Assembly (NCBI GenBank): GCA_050290245.1
Contig: JBNKHH010000064.1
Coordinates: forward strand, 92,800-156,799
Length of the DNA stretch: 64,000 nt
Source: JBNKHH01 sp050290245
Lineage (GTDB): Bacteria > Pseudomonadota > Alphaproteobacteria > Rhodobacterales > Rhodobacteraceae
Direction: 5' to 3'
A program made the translations under genes and the position numbers. Every line of letters begins with the position of its first letter. Position 1 is the stretch's first letter. The notes under the pieces were generated by a model that was given only the letters and a program-made list of their open reading frames with translations, was not told the origin of the DNA and ran no database searches. Of this stretch, positions 17,409-26,249 are shown one piece after another.

Positions 17409-18605
17409 TCAGAATGACCTCGGCATTCCAAGCACGTGCTCGGCAACATAGGACAGGATGAGATTGGTCGATATCGGAGCCACTTGATAAAGCCGGGTTT
17501 CGCGGAATTTGCGTTCGACGTCGTACTCCGCCGCAAAACCAAAGCCGCCGTGGAACTGGATGCAGGCGTTGGCCGCCTCCCAGCTTGCCTTAGCCGCAAG
17601 GTACTTGGCCATGTTCGCCTCGGCTCCACAAGGCTTGCCCGCGTCATACAGTGCGCAGGCTTTGTAGCGCATGAGGTTGGCAGCCTCGACCTCGATATGG
17701 GCTTCGGCAATCGGAAACTGGACACCCTGATTCTGGCCGATGGGACGCCCGAAAACCTGGCGCTCCGAGACATATTTTGTCACCCGGTCGGTGAACCAAT
17801 ATCCGTCACCGATGCATTCTGCCGCGATCAGCGCGCGTTCGGCATTCAGGCCTGTCAGGATGTATTTGAAGCCCTGACCCTCCTCCCCGATCAGATTGTC
17901 CTCCGGGATTTCGAGATTGTCGAAGAACAGCTCGTTGGTCTCATGGTTGACCATGTTGCGGATGGGACGAACCTCCATGCCCGATTTCATGGCCGCCTTG
18001 ATGTCCACCAGGAAGATCGAAAGGCCTTCCGACTTTTTCTTGACCTCGGCCAGAGGGGTCGTGCGCGCCAAAAGGATCATCAGGTCAGAGTGCTGCACCC
18101 GGCTAATCCAGACTTTCTGACCGTTGATCACATATCGGTCGCCTGTCTTGACTGCGGTGGTCTTGATCTTGGTCGTGTCAGTGCCGGTCGTCGGCTCGGT
18201 TACGCCCATGGACTGAAGCCGAAGCTCACCGCTGGCCAGTTTTGGCAGGATACGTTGGCGCTGGTCGTCAGAGCCGTGCCGGACCAGCGTGTTCATATTG
18301 TACATCTGACCATGGCACGCGCCGGAATTGCCGCCTGCACGGTTGATCTCTTCCATGATTACCGAGGCCTCGGTCAGCCCCAGGCCCGCCCCGCCGTATT
18401 TCTCGGGGATGAGGGCCGACATCCAGCCTTCGCGAGTCAAGGCATCAACAAATGCCTCGGGATAAGCCCGCGCTTCGTCAACCTCGCGATGATACTCATC
18501 CGGGAACTCCGCGCACAACGCGCGAATGCCTTGGCGTATGTCATGGAAATCATCACTAATTGTCATGGCAGGCTCGGTTGTGTGTCTTGCAAGCTCGATA
18601 GGCAT
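17409..18605 (-). CDS. Acyl-CoA dehydrogenase family protein
   Basis: The product is an FAD acyl-CoA dehydrogenase of 398 residues, or 385 if translation starts at the internal ATG at 18566, which fits the family length better; neither start has a strong ribosome-binding site. Signatures include MGVTEPTTGTDTTKIKTTA (FAD contact), ERALIAAECIGDGYW and the C-terminal HGGFGFAAEYDVERKFRETR, whose EYDVER region holds the usual catalytic Glu and the arginine motif. It is the first gene of a two-gene operon with the CaiB transferase. Substrate unknown; the pair sits beside aromatic catabolism genes but on its own transcript. Confidence 0.88.
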   Translation of the reverse strand: MPIELARHTTEPAMTISDDFHDIRQGIRALCAEFPDEYHREVDEARAYPEAFVDALTREGWMSALIPEKYGGAGLGLTEASVIMEEINRAGGNSGACHGQMYNMNTLVRHGSDDQRQRILPKLASGELRLQSMGVTEPTTGTDTTKIKTTAVKTGDRYVINGQKVWISRVQHSDLMILLARTTPLAEVKKKSEGLSIFLVDIKAAMKSGMEVRPIRNMVNHETNELFFDNLEIPEDNLIGEEGQGFKYILTGLNAERALIAAECIGDGYWFTDRVTKYVSERQVFGRPIGQNQGVQFPIAEAHIEVEAANLMRYKACALYDAGKPCGAEANMAKYLAAKASWEAANACIQFHGGFGFAAEYDVERKFRETRLYQVAPISTNLILSYVAEHVLGMPRSF

Positions 18606-18837
18606 GACCCCAATATCGCGGCCAGTCCCGGATCGTCGGCATAGTAACGGCCGTCTGACGGAAGTTAAAACCCCTCCGCCAAGCCTTTAGTTGCGCCGCC
18701 GCCAATCCAATCGAGTAGCCGGGACACTGTGGGGACTGCGTCTTTCCGGGTGCAGCGTCGCAGAGTGAGGCGCCGCTCTGGACCTCGTCATTGGACGTGA
18801 TAGGTCAGGGGAAACGCTGAAAATATCTGGAGGCCCC

Positions 18838-19635
18838 ATGCTGGTTGTCGTTTCCCCCGCCAAGCGATTGGACTGGACAGATCGGGATATGGCGATGAGC
18901 ACGCCGATATTTCTCGATCAGGCCAATCGCCTTGCGGGTCACGCGCGCCAATTGCCCCTAAAGACGTTCAAGTCGATGATGAACCTTTCCGACGACCTGG
19001 CCCGCCTGAACCGCGACCGATTTCGCGAATTCATGGACGCACCGGGCGACGACGCGGTGCGGCCCGCGCTCTATGCCTTTGCCGGCGACACTTTCCAAGG
19101 GTTCGATGCTGCCACACTGGACGAAGACGGCCAACGTCGTGCGCAACGGCAAATGCGAATCCTGTCAGGGCTCTACGGTGTTCTGCGCCCGATGGATGCG
19201 ATCCAGCCTTATCGCCTTGAGATGGGCAGCCGCCTGAAGACCCGCCGCGGCACCAATCTTTATCAGTTTTGGGGAGACAGGATCGCAAAGGCATTGAACG
19301 AGGCGGCCGAAGAGTTCGGAACCGACGTGCTGGTGAACTGCGCCAGCCTGGAATATTTCTCGGCTGTCGACCGGACGGTCCTGAAGCCGAAAGTCATCAC
19401 GCCGCAGTTCTATGAATTGAAAACGGGCACGCCCAAGATCGTCAGTTTTTTCGCCAAGAAGGCGCGCGGCTCGATGGCGCGTTTCATCGTCGAAAATGGA
19501 ATCCGGTCGGTTGAGGGCCTGAAGGATTTCGACCTGGGCGGCTATCGCTTCGTCGAGACCGCCGAAGACGGTGGCCAGCTGGTTTTCCACCGTTCACAAG
19601 ACGCGGTCCGGCAGCCGGAACTTCAGTGGGCATAG
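18838..19635 (+). CDS. yaaA: Peroxide stress protein YaaA (UPF0246)
   Basis: YaaA lowers free iron and protects DNA and protein during hydrogen peroxide stress; the structure binds DNA. The 265-residue product has the family opening MLVVVSPAKRLDW and the internal segments LSGLYGVLRPMDAIQPYRLEM, NCASLEYFSAVD and VSFFAKKARGSMARFI. It is a single-gene unit, divergent from the acyl-CoA dehydrogenase and 10 bases from the convergent histidine kinase gene. OxyR control is typical elsewhere but no site was identified here. Confidence 0.95.
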   Translation: MLVVVSPAKRLDWTDRDMAMSTPIFLDQANRLAGHARQLPLKTFKSMMNLSDDLARLNRDRFREFMDAPGDDAVRPALYAFAGDTFQGFDAATLDEDGQRRAQRQMRILSGLYGVLRPMDAIQPYRLEMGSRLKTRRGTNLYQFWGDRIAKALNEAAEEFGTDVLVNCASLEYFSAVDRTVLKPKVITPQFYELKTGTPKIVSFFAKKARGSMARFIVENGIRSVEGLKDFDLGGYRFVETAEDGGQLVFHRSQDAVRQPELQWA

Positions 19636-19645
19636 GGACCATTCA

Positions 19646-22600
19646 CTAGGTCCCGACGGCGGCGGCTTCGTCGGGAAGGACCGGCTGAGTTTCCTGGGGC
19701 TGGGCCGCCAGGATATGGTCGATCACCTCAAGCTTCTTGATCGGCTTTGTCAGATAGTAGTCGATTCCCGCCGCCAGGATTTCATCGGCATCCCCTTCCA
19801 TCGCGTGGGCGGTGATGGCCACAATCGGACAAGCCTCGGCCGAATGCTCGGCCTCGAACTTCCGAATACGGCGCGACGCCTCTTTCCCGTCCATCTTGGG
19901 CATCGAAATATCAGTGAACAGGATATCGGGGCGCTGCCAGAGAAAGTGATCCAGGGCCTCCTGTCCGTTTTCCGCAAAGATGAGCTCGATGTTCAGGGCC
20001 TTGACCATCTTTTCAAAGACCAGCCGGTTCGTGCGATTGTCCTCGGCGACCAGAACGCGCATGGGACGAAGCCCCGTCTCGCCAGCGGGCGGTGTGTCGA
20101 CCAGATCGAACTCGGGCTCCGAGGCGTCAAAGCCGGCGTCCAGAGGTTGGTACATATCCTTTGGGACCGCGTCGGCGGGCCGGTTCAGCCAGTCGGTTTC
20201 AGCGGTTCCGCCCAGATCATTCATTGGCACCGAATCAGCGACCAGCGCATTTTCCGGCTCGGCCGGTTCGGGCGTTGCTTCTGCCTCGGAGTCCTGGGTC
20301 GCGATAGGTTCTGATGGGTTGTCCAACATGGCCAGGGGTTTGTGATCAAGCGGCTCCGGGGCAGTGGCAAGTTCCGGCTCATGATCGGAAGCCAGAGCCG
20401 CCGGTGTCGCCTCGGTTTGATGGCTGGACTCCTCCGCATTAGCCTGGAGATCCTGGTGTGGAGACACCAAAGTCTGCTCGGCAAGCTCTTCGACCCGCGA
20501 CTCGGGCGATACAGCATCCGGCTCCGGCAGCACGGTCTGGACATCGGACAAAGGCGGCGCGGATTCATTCTCTTCTGAAAGCGGCCGGGCAGAGGAGTGG
20601 ACCGGTTCGACGACCAGCTCTGATCCGGCTTCCGGTTCACCAGATTCTTCCGGCGCTGGTGCGATCTGGCTCATCTCTACGGGCATGGTTGTCTCGACCG
20701 GGTCAGGGTCCGACATCTCGGCGTCCGGGAGAAGTTCAGAAGTCACCGCTGCGTCGGCTAGCTCTTCCTGCCCCACGTCTTCGGTCACCGGCTGGGACTC
20801 TGAACCGCCTTTGGAACCCGGTTCTTGCACGACGTCCCGGGATAGTGCTCCCGGTGTGATAGCGTCCACCGCGACCTGAACATCCGTGAGACCTGCAGGT
20901 TCCACGGCCGGTGGAAGAGGTGCACTCATTTCGCCGACAGGCACGAACTGCTCCGGTGCCGGATCGTGGGACATCGCCAACGTCCCATCAGGAGACGCAG
21001 CAATTGGCTCGGCGTTCTCCTCGGTTGGCTCCGGATCCGTCTTCATTTCGAAGGGCGCCGGCAAATCGGCCCTCTTCATCTCGACATCCTCGGCCGGTTG
21101 TTCGACATCGTGAGAGGGCTGCTCGACCCCGCGCAGACAGCGGATCATATCCGCTCGCAGTACGGGACGTTGCAATACACCCGAGAACACTGTGCCCCTG
21201 CGCGGCATCATTCGCGGGCTGTCTGACAAAAGGAACGTGGCGGCGGGCGAAAACTGGTTGCACATGACCTGCGCGGCCTCGACCACGTCATCGTCGATCT
21301 CGGCCCCCATGAAAACAATGTCGCGACGTCCGAGGCGAAGTTTGGAAAGGGCATTCATCGAATCGGCAACGACCGAGCGCAGCCCCATCAAGCCTAACTG
21401 TTTGATCAGGATTGACCGGTTCATGCCTTCGCGATCGAGAACAATCGCGCGATCCATCCAGGCGGGTGCGGATATCTCGTCCATTTCGACTTCGGCCGCG
21501 ACCGACAGCGAAATGTGAAACCCGAAGACTGAGCCTTGCCCCTCCTCGCTTTCCACCCAAACATCACCTTTCATCAGATCGATCAGACGGGTGGTAATGG
21601 CAAGGCCCAATCCGGTGCCGTCATGCGCGCGATCCCTTTCATTTTCGACCTGATGAAACTCGCGAAAAACATCTTCGACCTTGTCGGCGGGAATGCCGAT
21701 CCCTGTGTCTTCGATGGTGACGTGGATGCGATAGACGCCGTCAGCCTCGAAGGGCAGGCCGACGACCCGGATCGCCACATGGCCTTCGTTTGTGAACTTG
21801 ATCGCATTGCCGACGAGGTTGGTCAGGATCTGCCGGATACGGCCTGCGTCGCCAAAGTAGCTGGTCGGCATGAAAAGGTCATAGTCGACCGCGATCTGGA
21901 TTCCCTTGTCCTGCGCACTGGGGCTGAGCAATGTCACGACGTCGTGGATACAGCGTTCAAGGTCGAAAGGTTTGGACTTGAGCGTGATCTTGTCCGCCTC
22001 GATCTTGGAGTAGTCCAGAACGTCATTGATGATCACCAGGAGTGCCTCCCCCGAAGACCGGATCGTATCGATATACGCGCGCTGCTCTTCGTCCAGTTCG
22101 GTTTCGGCCAAAAGGTCGGCCATGCCGATGACTCCGTTCATGGGCGTGCGGATTTCGTGGCTCATGTTCGCGAGGAAAGCCGACTTGGCCCGGTTGGCGG
22201 CCTCGGCCCGTTCGCTGGCCTCCTGGAGTTGTTGCTCGCGCTCGATCTGGTCGGTGATGTTCAGTGCGAGGGTGACAAGGTCTCCGTCGCGCGTACGCCG
22301 CTCGATCAGCTTGATGTAGGTGCCGTTCCAGATCTTGAGAACAGCCGTATCGATGCGATGAGCGTTCAAGCGATTATGCATCATCTGCTGCCAAGCGGCC
22401 GACTTCAGGCCGCCGGTGTCAACGATGCCCTCGTCTGCAAGCAACGCGAATAGCTCGGCCAACGCGATGCCGGGCCGAACCATTTCCAGTCCATCGAAAA
22501 TAGCGAGGTAGGCGCGGTTAGCAGCAATCAGGATGTTATCGGGGCCAAAGACAGCGAAGCCGTCGCGAATGGTTTCCAGCGAATCCCACAACCGACGCTC

Positions 22601-22858
22601 AGCGATCGTTATTGCGCTTTCGGCGGTCTTCAGATTGCGTTGCGCATCGTCGAACTGCTCTTGAAGAACTGCTGCCTCGTTGCGCACAAGCGCAACTTCT
22701 TCCTGCGTGGTCGCAATTTCCGACGACAGGTTGCGCGCATGGACCGAGAGGTTTTCATTGGCCTCGTACAGTTCGGATTTCATCTGCTCGAGCATGCGCT
22801 CGGCCGCAAGCCTTGCGCGCCGCTCGGCAGCCAGTTGATTCGAGAGGGTCATGCGCAT
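19646..22858 (-). CDS. Large hybrid sensor histidine kinase/response regulator with acidic Pro/Glu-rich linker
   Basis: The 1070-residue protein has, in order: an N-terminal coiled coil (about 5–90), a PAS-like domain (about 90–205), a second short coiled coil, a HisKA domain with phosphorylated His234 in NMSHEIRTPMNG, an HATPase domain (about 340–455), a degenerate receiver (about 465–570, where the phosphoacceptor position in DIVFMGAEID is Gly), a long acidic low-complexity linker (about 580–930), and a true receiver (about 935–1055) with DILFTDISMPKMDG. No transmembrane segment or Hpt domain is seen, so it is cytosolic and needs an external phosphotransfer partner. An ATG at 22852 is an equally good start. 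The signal is unknown. Confidence 0.9.
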   Translation of the reverse strand: MRMTLSNQLAAERRARLAAERMLEQMKSELYEANENLSVHARNLSSEIATTQEEVALVRNEAAVLQEQFDDAQRNLKTAESAITIAERRLWDSLETIRDGFAVFGPDNILIAANRAYLAIFDGLEMVRPGIALAELFALLADEGIVDTGGLKSAAWQQMMHNRLNAHRIDTAVLKIWNGTYIKLIERRTRDGDLVTLALNITDQIEREQQLQEASERAEAANRAKSAFLANMSHEIRTPMNGVIGMADLLAETELDEEQRAYIDTIRSSGEALLVIINDVLDYSKIEADKITLKSKPFDLERCIHDVVTLLSPSAQDKGIQIAVDYDLFMPTSYFGDAGRIRQILTNLVGNAIKFTNEGHVAIRVVGLPFEADGVYRIHVTIEDTGIGIPADKVEDVFREFHQVENERDRAHDGTGLGLAITTRLIDLMKGDVWVESEEGQGSVFGFHISLSVAAEVEMDEISAPAWMDRAIVLDREGMNRSILIKQLGLMGLRSVVADSMNALSKLRLGRRDIVFMGAEIDDDVVEAAQVMCNQFSPAATFLLSDSPRMMPRRGTVFSGVLQRPVLRADMIRCLRGVEQPSHDVEQPAEDVEMKRADLPAPFEMKTDPEPTEENAEPIAASPDGTLAMSHDPAPEQFVPVGEMSAPLPPAVEPAGLTDVQVAVDAITPGALSRDVVQEPGSKGGSESQPVTEDVGQEELADAAVTSELLPDAEMSDPDPVETTMPVEMSQIAPAPEESGEPEAGSELVVEPVHSSARPLSEENESAPPLSDVQTVLPEPDAVSPESRVEELAEQTLVSPHQDLQANAEESSHQTEATPAALASDHEPELATAPEPLDHKPLAMLDNPSEPIATQDSEAEATPEPAEPENALVADSVPMNDLGGTAETDWLNRPADAVPKDMYQPLDAGFDASEPEFDLVDTPPAGETGLRPMRVLVAEDNRTNRLVFEKMVKALNIELIFAENGQEALDHFLWQRPDILFTDISMPKMDGKEASRRIRKFEAEHSAEACPIVAITAHAMEGDADEILAAGIDYYLTKPIKKLEVIDHILAAQPQETQPVLPDEAAAVGT

Positions 22859-22924
22859 GCGCTCCGTGGCAGTGGGAACACAAGCGTTATGAATTCGTTT
22901 AGGTAAACGGCGGGTTAAGACCCG

Positions 22925-24100
22925 TTAAAGCCGTTCAATCGCCAGGGCGATACCCTGTCCGCCGCCGATGCACATCGTAATCAGGGCCTTGCTACCGCCA
23001 ATGCGCTCAAGTTCGTAAAGGGCCTTGACGGTGATGATTGCGCCGGTCGCACCGACCGGGTGACCCAGGGCGATTGCGCCACCGTTCGGGTTCACCTTGG
23101 CGGGGTCGAGGCCAAGGCCCTTGTTCACCGCCAGTGCCTGCGCTGCGAAAGCCTCGTTTGATTCAATGACGTCGAAATCGGCGACGGTCAGGCCAGTGCG
23201 CCTTAATAGGTTTTCGACCGCCGGCACGGGACCGATGCCCATGACTTCGGGTCGAACGCCCGCGTGGGCATAACCAAGGATGCGCGCGCGCGGCGTCAGC
23301 CCGGCGCTCTCGGCGGCCGTGGCGGTGGCAAGGACGACAGCCGCCGCGCCGTCATTGATGCCGCTGGCGTTCCCCGCTGTCACGGTTCCGTCCTTCTGGA
23401 ACACGGTGCGCAAACCGGCGAGTGCCTCAAGCGAGGTCGCCTTGGGGTGCTCGTCGACTTCGAAACTCTTGGCCTCGCGGCGCACCTTCACTTCGACCGG
23501 AACAATTTGCTCGACAAAGCGACCTTCAGCGATGGCCCGCTCGGCCCGCACCTGGCTTTCCATCGCGAAAGCATCCTGTGCGTCGCGGGTGATGTCGTGC
23601 TCGGCTGCGACGTTCTCGGCCGTCACGCCCATGTGTCCCGTGCCGAATGGACAACTCAGCGCCCCCAGCATCATGTCGAGACCGGCGGCGTCGCCCATCT
23701 TCTGGCCCCAACGGGCGGCAGGCAGAATGTAGGGGGAACGGCTCATGTTTTCCGCGCCGCCGGCCAGCCCGAACACGGCATCGCCCAGGGCGAGCGACTG
23801 GATAACCGACACGATCGCCTGCGCGCCGGACCCGCAGAGACGGTTCACGTTCATCGCCGGCGTGCTGTCAGGGATACCCGCCTCAATGGCCGCGACACGG
23901 CTGAGGTACATGTCGCGCGGCTCGGTATTGATGACATGACCGAAAGCGACGTGACCGATCTGGGCTCCCTCGACACCTCCACGCTCAAGCGCGGCTCTTG
24001 CGGCTATCGCGCCGAGAGTGGTGGGGCTAACACCGGCAAGCGACCCTCCAAAGGTTCCGATGGCGGTCCTTGCCCCCGACAGAATGACTATATCTTCCAT
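22925..24100 (-). CDS. Acetyl-CoA acyltransferase/beta-ketothiolase
   Basis: The thiolase-fold enzyme condenses two acyl-CoA molecules or cleaves beta-ketoacyl-CoA. The 391-residue product keeps the nucleophilic Cys89 (NVNRLCGSGAQAI), His347 in GHPVGATGA and Cys377 in CIGGGQG. The ATG at 24100, which has AGGGG upstream, replaces a longer frame. It resembles the broad-specificity BktB group more than the housekeeping PhaA, but that is a judgement by eye. It could feed the polyhydroxyalkanoate locus 4 kb away or fatty-acid/aromatic breakdown. It lies 66 bases upstream of the hybrid kinase gene on the same strand. Confidence 0.92.
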   Translation of the reverse strand: MEDIVILSGARTAIGTFGGSLAGVSPTTLGAIAARAALERGGVEGAQIGHVAFGHVINTEPRDMYLSRVAAIEAGIPDSTPAMNVNRLCGSGAQAIVSVIQSLALGDAVFGLAGGAENMSRSPYILPAARWGQKMGDAAGLDMMLGALSCPFGTGHMGVTAENVAAEHDITRDAQDAFAMESQVRAERAIAEGRFVEQIVPVEVKVRREAKSFEVDEHPKATSLEALAGLRTVFQKDGTVTAGNASGINDGAAAVVLATATAAESAGLTPRARILGYAHAGVRPEVMGIGPVPAVENLLRRTGLTVADFDVIESNEAFAAQALAVNKGLGLDPAKVNPNGGAIALGHPVGATGAIITVKALYELERIGGSKALITMCIGGGQGIALAIERL

Positions 24101-24228
24101 GATGTCCCCTTTTTTCATCCCCGAGCAGAAAAGACCAAGCCCGCCGCGCCGCCGCCCGAAAAAATTTCGACGGAAACTCCGACAGCCACCGTTTCATATG
24201 CAGAAACCAACATACGGAGACTACACCG

Positions 24229-24744
24229 ATGGATAAATCAACGCTGAAAATCCTGCTCGCTGCAACCGCTATTGTCACGGGAGCTGGCATGGCTGTCGCT
24301 CAGGGACCCGGTATGGGCAAGGAGATGGGCCACGGCGGTCCGAAGATGGATTTCGCGACGCTTGATGTGGACGGCAGCGGCGAGATCACCGTTGAAGATC
24401 TGGAAGCCAGACGTGCCGAGCGTTTCGCCCAGTTCGACGTGGATGGAGACGGCACCGTGACCCTGGAAGAATTCATCGAACACGCTCAGGCCCAGGCCGG
24501 TGAGCGTGCCGCAGAGATGTTCGCCCGGCTCGACGCAGACGGAGACGGCACCCTCAGCCGTGACGTGTTGGAAAGCCGTATGAACGGCGGGCCGAACCCA
24601 CGTTTGATCGCGCGCTTGGACACCGATGGCTCGGGCGGCGTCAGCGAAGCCGAATTCGAAGCTGCACAAACCAAGTTCGCCGAGCGCCGACAAGGTGGCC
24701 ATTCAGGCGAGCATGGCGGCAAGTGGGGCCGGTCGAACCACTAA
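24229..24744 (+). CDS. Secreted EF-hand calcium-binding protein
   Basis: The 171-residue product has a signal peptide (residues 1–25, ending GMAVAQ) and four EF-hand loops: DVDGSGEITVED, DVDGDGTVTLEE, DADGDGTLSRDV and DTDGSGGVSEAE. The third has Val at position 12 instead of Glu or Asp, so it probably binds calcium less well. The mature protein is rich in His and Gly at both ends, which could also bind metals. It lies just upstream of an ECF sigma factor operon and could be a periplasmic ion buffer or sensor connected with it, an inference from position. Confidence 0.88.
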   Translation: MDKSTLKILLAATAIVTGAGMAVAQGPGMGKEMGHGGPKMDFATLDVDGSGEITVEDLEARRAERFAQFDVDGDGTVTLEEFIEHAQAQAGERAAEMFARLDADGDGTLSRDVLESRMNGGPNPRLIARLDTDGSGGVSEAEFEAAQTKFAERRQGGHSGEHGGKWGRSNH

Positions 24745-24760
24745 TCGCCGAGAAAAGACG

Positions 24761-24787
24761 GCCGGATTGCCCAATGGGCAGTCCGGC
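24761..24787 (+). other. Hairpin between the EF-hand gene and the ECF sigma gene
   Basis: A 12-bp stem (one wobble pair) with an AAT loop lies 16 bases after the EF-hand stop. No T-tract follows, so it is more likely an attenuator or an mRNA-stabilising element than a full terminator. Confidence 0.6.
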
Positions 24788-24804
24788 GCTATTGCGGGGC
24801 CGCA

Positions 24805-25410
24805 ATGGACAGACGAACGACCAGGGCTTCTGCCGATGCGGAGGCCGCACCCGACGCGGCTTTGATTGTTGCCTTCGCCAATGGTGATGCTGCGGCCGGT
24901 CGGGATCTGGTTGACCGCTTGTCTCCGAGGTTGTTCGGTTATGCCGCGCGTGTCCTGGGTGATCCGGCCGAAGCCGAAGACGTCGTGCAAGAGGCCATGA
25001 TGCGGCTTTGGAAGATCGCACCGGACTGGCGGCAGGGCGAGGCGCGGGTATCGACCTGGGTTTACCGTGTCACGATGAACCTGTGTACCGACCGCCTGAG
25101 GCGACGCACATCCCGCCCCCAGGTCTCGTTGGATTTGGTCGCGGAACCCGAAACCGACATGGCTTCGGCGGTGGAGAAGATGACCGAGACGGCTCGGGTT
25201 GACGCGCTGCAAGCGGCGCTGGACACCCTGCCGGACCGGCAAAAACAGGCGGTGGTGCTGAGGCATCTCGAAGGGATGTCCAACCCTGAAATCGCCGAAA
25301 TCATGGACATCGGGGTTGAGGCCGTGGAGAGTCTCACTGCCCGAGGTAAACGCGCGCTGAAGGCAGCACTTGCCGGACGCAAGGAGGAACTGGGGTATGA
25401 ACATGGATAG
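24805..25410 (+). CDS. ECF-type RNA polymerase sigma factor
   Basis: The 201-residue protein has sigma region 2 (LFGYAARVLGDPAEAEDVVQEAMMRLW, about 43–75) and region 4 (LPDRQKQAVVLRHLEGMSNPEIAEIMDIGVEAVESL, about 140–180), typical of group IV sigma factors. It is followed by an overlapping small membrane-protein gene and a periplasmic metal-sensor-like gene, an arrangement like the cnr nickel/cobalt system, so metal or envelope stress control is likely. The start at 24805 has no strong ribosome-binding site, suggesting low translation. Confidence 0.9.
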   Translation: MDRRTTRASADAEAAPDAALIVAFANGDAAAGRDLVDRLSPRLFGYAARVLGDPAEAEDVVQEAMMRLWKIAPDWRQGEARVSTWVYRVTMNLCTDRLRRRTSRPQVSLDLVAEPETDMASAVEKMTETARVDALQAALDTLPDRQKQAVVLRHLEGMSNPEIAEIMDIGVEAVESLTARGKRALKAALAGRKEELGYEHG

Positions 25411-25750
25411 CAATCGGGATACACGAGAAGACGCCGCTCTGAACGCCTTGTTCGCTGCGGCCGATAGCCAGCGTCCGATACCCTCGGAAGCTTTCGTGGA
25501 ACGCCTGCGCGCCGATGCAGCGGCGGCATTGCCCGCATCCGAAACGGCGACACCTCCCGCGCAGACGCGCGGATGGCACTTCCCCCTGGCAGGCTTTTTC
25601 ACCGCGTCGGGCCTGACGGCAGCAGCGGCCGTCGGAGTCTGGATCGGTGTCGTCATGCCCGACACCATCCTCCCCTACGGCAACGACGACACTGTAGGGC
25701 TCTATACCTTCCTGCCGGGCGCGGATCTGACCGCAGCTTTCAGCGAGTGA
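25397..25750 (+). CDS. Putative anti-sigma factor, single-pass membrane protein
   Basis: The 117-residue product starts at an ATG with GGAGG nine bases upstream and overlaps the sigma-factor gene by 14 bases, a hallmark of sigma/anti-sigma pairs. Residues 1–65 form a cytoplasmic region, 66–92 a hydrophobic segment (AGFFTASGLTAAAAVGVWIG), and the rest a short periplasmic tail. No zinc-binding HxxxCxxC motif is present, so it is not a ZAS-type anti-sigma; a CnrY-like short anti-sigma is the better model. Function inferred from position and topology. Confidence 0.6.
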   Translation: MNMDSNRDTREDAALNALFAAADSQRPIPSEAFVERLRADAAAALPASETATPPAQTRGWHFPLAGFFTASGLTAAAAVGVWIGVVMPDTILPYGNDDTVGLYTFLPGADLTAAFSE

Positions 25751-25760
25751 GTATCAGATA

Positions 25761-26249
25761 ATGAACGAAGACAACGCACCCAAGACTCTCGCAAACCGAT
25801 GGATCAAACCGATCCTCTTCGTGTCGCTCGCGTTGAACCTGTTGGTGGCCGGGGTCATCTTCGGCCATACAGTCTCACCGGATAGCCGCCGCTACCATGA
25901 TTTCGACGGCGATGCGCGTGGTGTCATCGGCGAGCCATTCGTCCGCGCTCTGCAAGCCAAGGACCGCCGCGCTCTGATCGCCGACATCGTTAAGGACCGT
26001 CCACGAATAAGGGAAAATCGCGACAGCCTGCGCCAGCGGTTCGACGCTTTTCTCACGGCGCTTCGGGCTGATCCCTATGATTCCGAGACGGTCGCACAGC
26101 TTTTGCTTGAGCAACGAGAAGCCGCTGTGGGGCGCCAGGAAATTGGCGAAGCCCTGTTGCTGAAGCGGTTGGAAGACATGACCGCGACCGACCGCGCGGC
26201 CTATGCAGACCGCCTGGAAGAGTCACTTAGGAAATTCAAACGGCGCTGA
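25761..26249 (+). CDS. Periplasmic heavy-metal-sensor-like protein (CnrX/Spy type)
   Basis: The 162-residue product has an N-terminal anchor (residues 17–36) and a long helical periplasmic domain rich in Arg, Glu and Leu, as in the CnrX/CpxP/Spy four-helix group. In cnr systems such a protein transmits nickel or cobalt binding to the membrane anti-sigma. The gene starts 10 bases after the anti-sigma gene. Few His or Met residues are seen in the periplasmic part, so the ligand may not be a metal. Its 3' end overlaps the convergent cyclase gene by 14 bases. Confidence 0.75.
   Translation: MNEDNAPKTLANRWIKPILFVSLALNLLVAGVIFGHTVSPDSRRYHDFDGDARGVIGEPFVRALQAKDRRALIADIVKDRPRIRENRDSLRQRFDAFLTALRADPYDSETVAQLLLEQREAAVGRQEIGEALLLKRLEDMTATDRAAYADRLEESLRKFKRR

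Noticed and set aside
17436..18644. 402-codon plus-strand frame opposite the acyl-CoA dehydrogenase
   Set aside because: It is a mirror of the strong GC third-position bias of the real gene; the minus strand carries clear family motifs and the plus frame has none.
21536..22453. 305-codon plus-strand frame opposite the hybrid kinase
   Set aside because: Lies across the HATPase and HisKA coding region, whose minus-strand motifs are clear.
19646..22858. Low-complexity acidic region considered as a frameshift or assembly error
   Set aside because: The frame stays open into a perfect receiver domain and the codon bias holds throughout.
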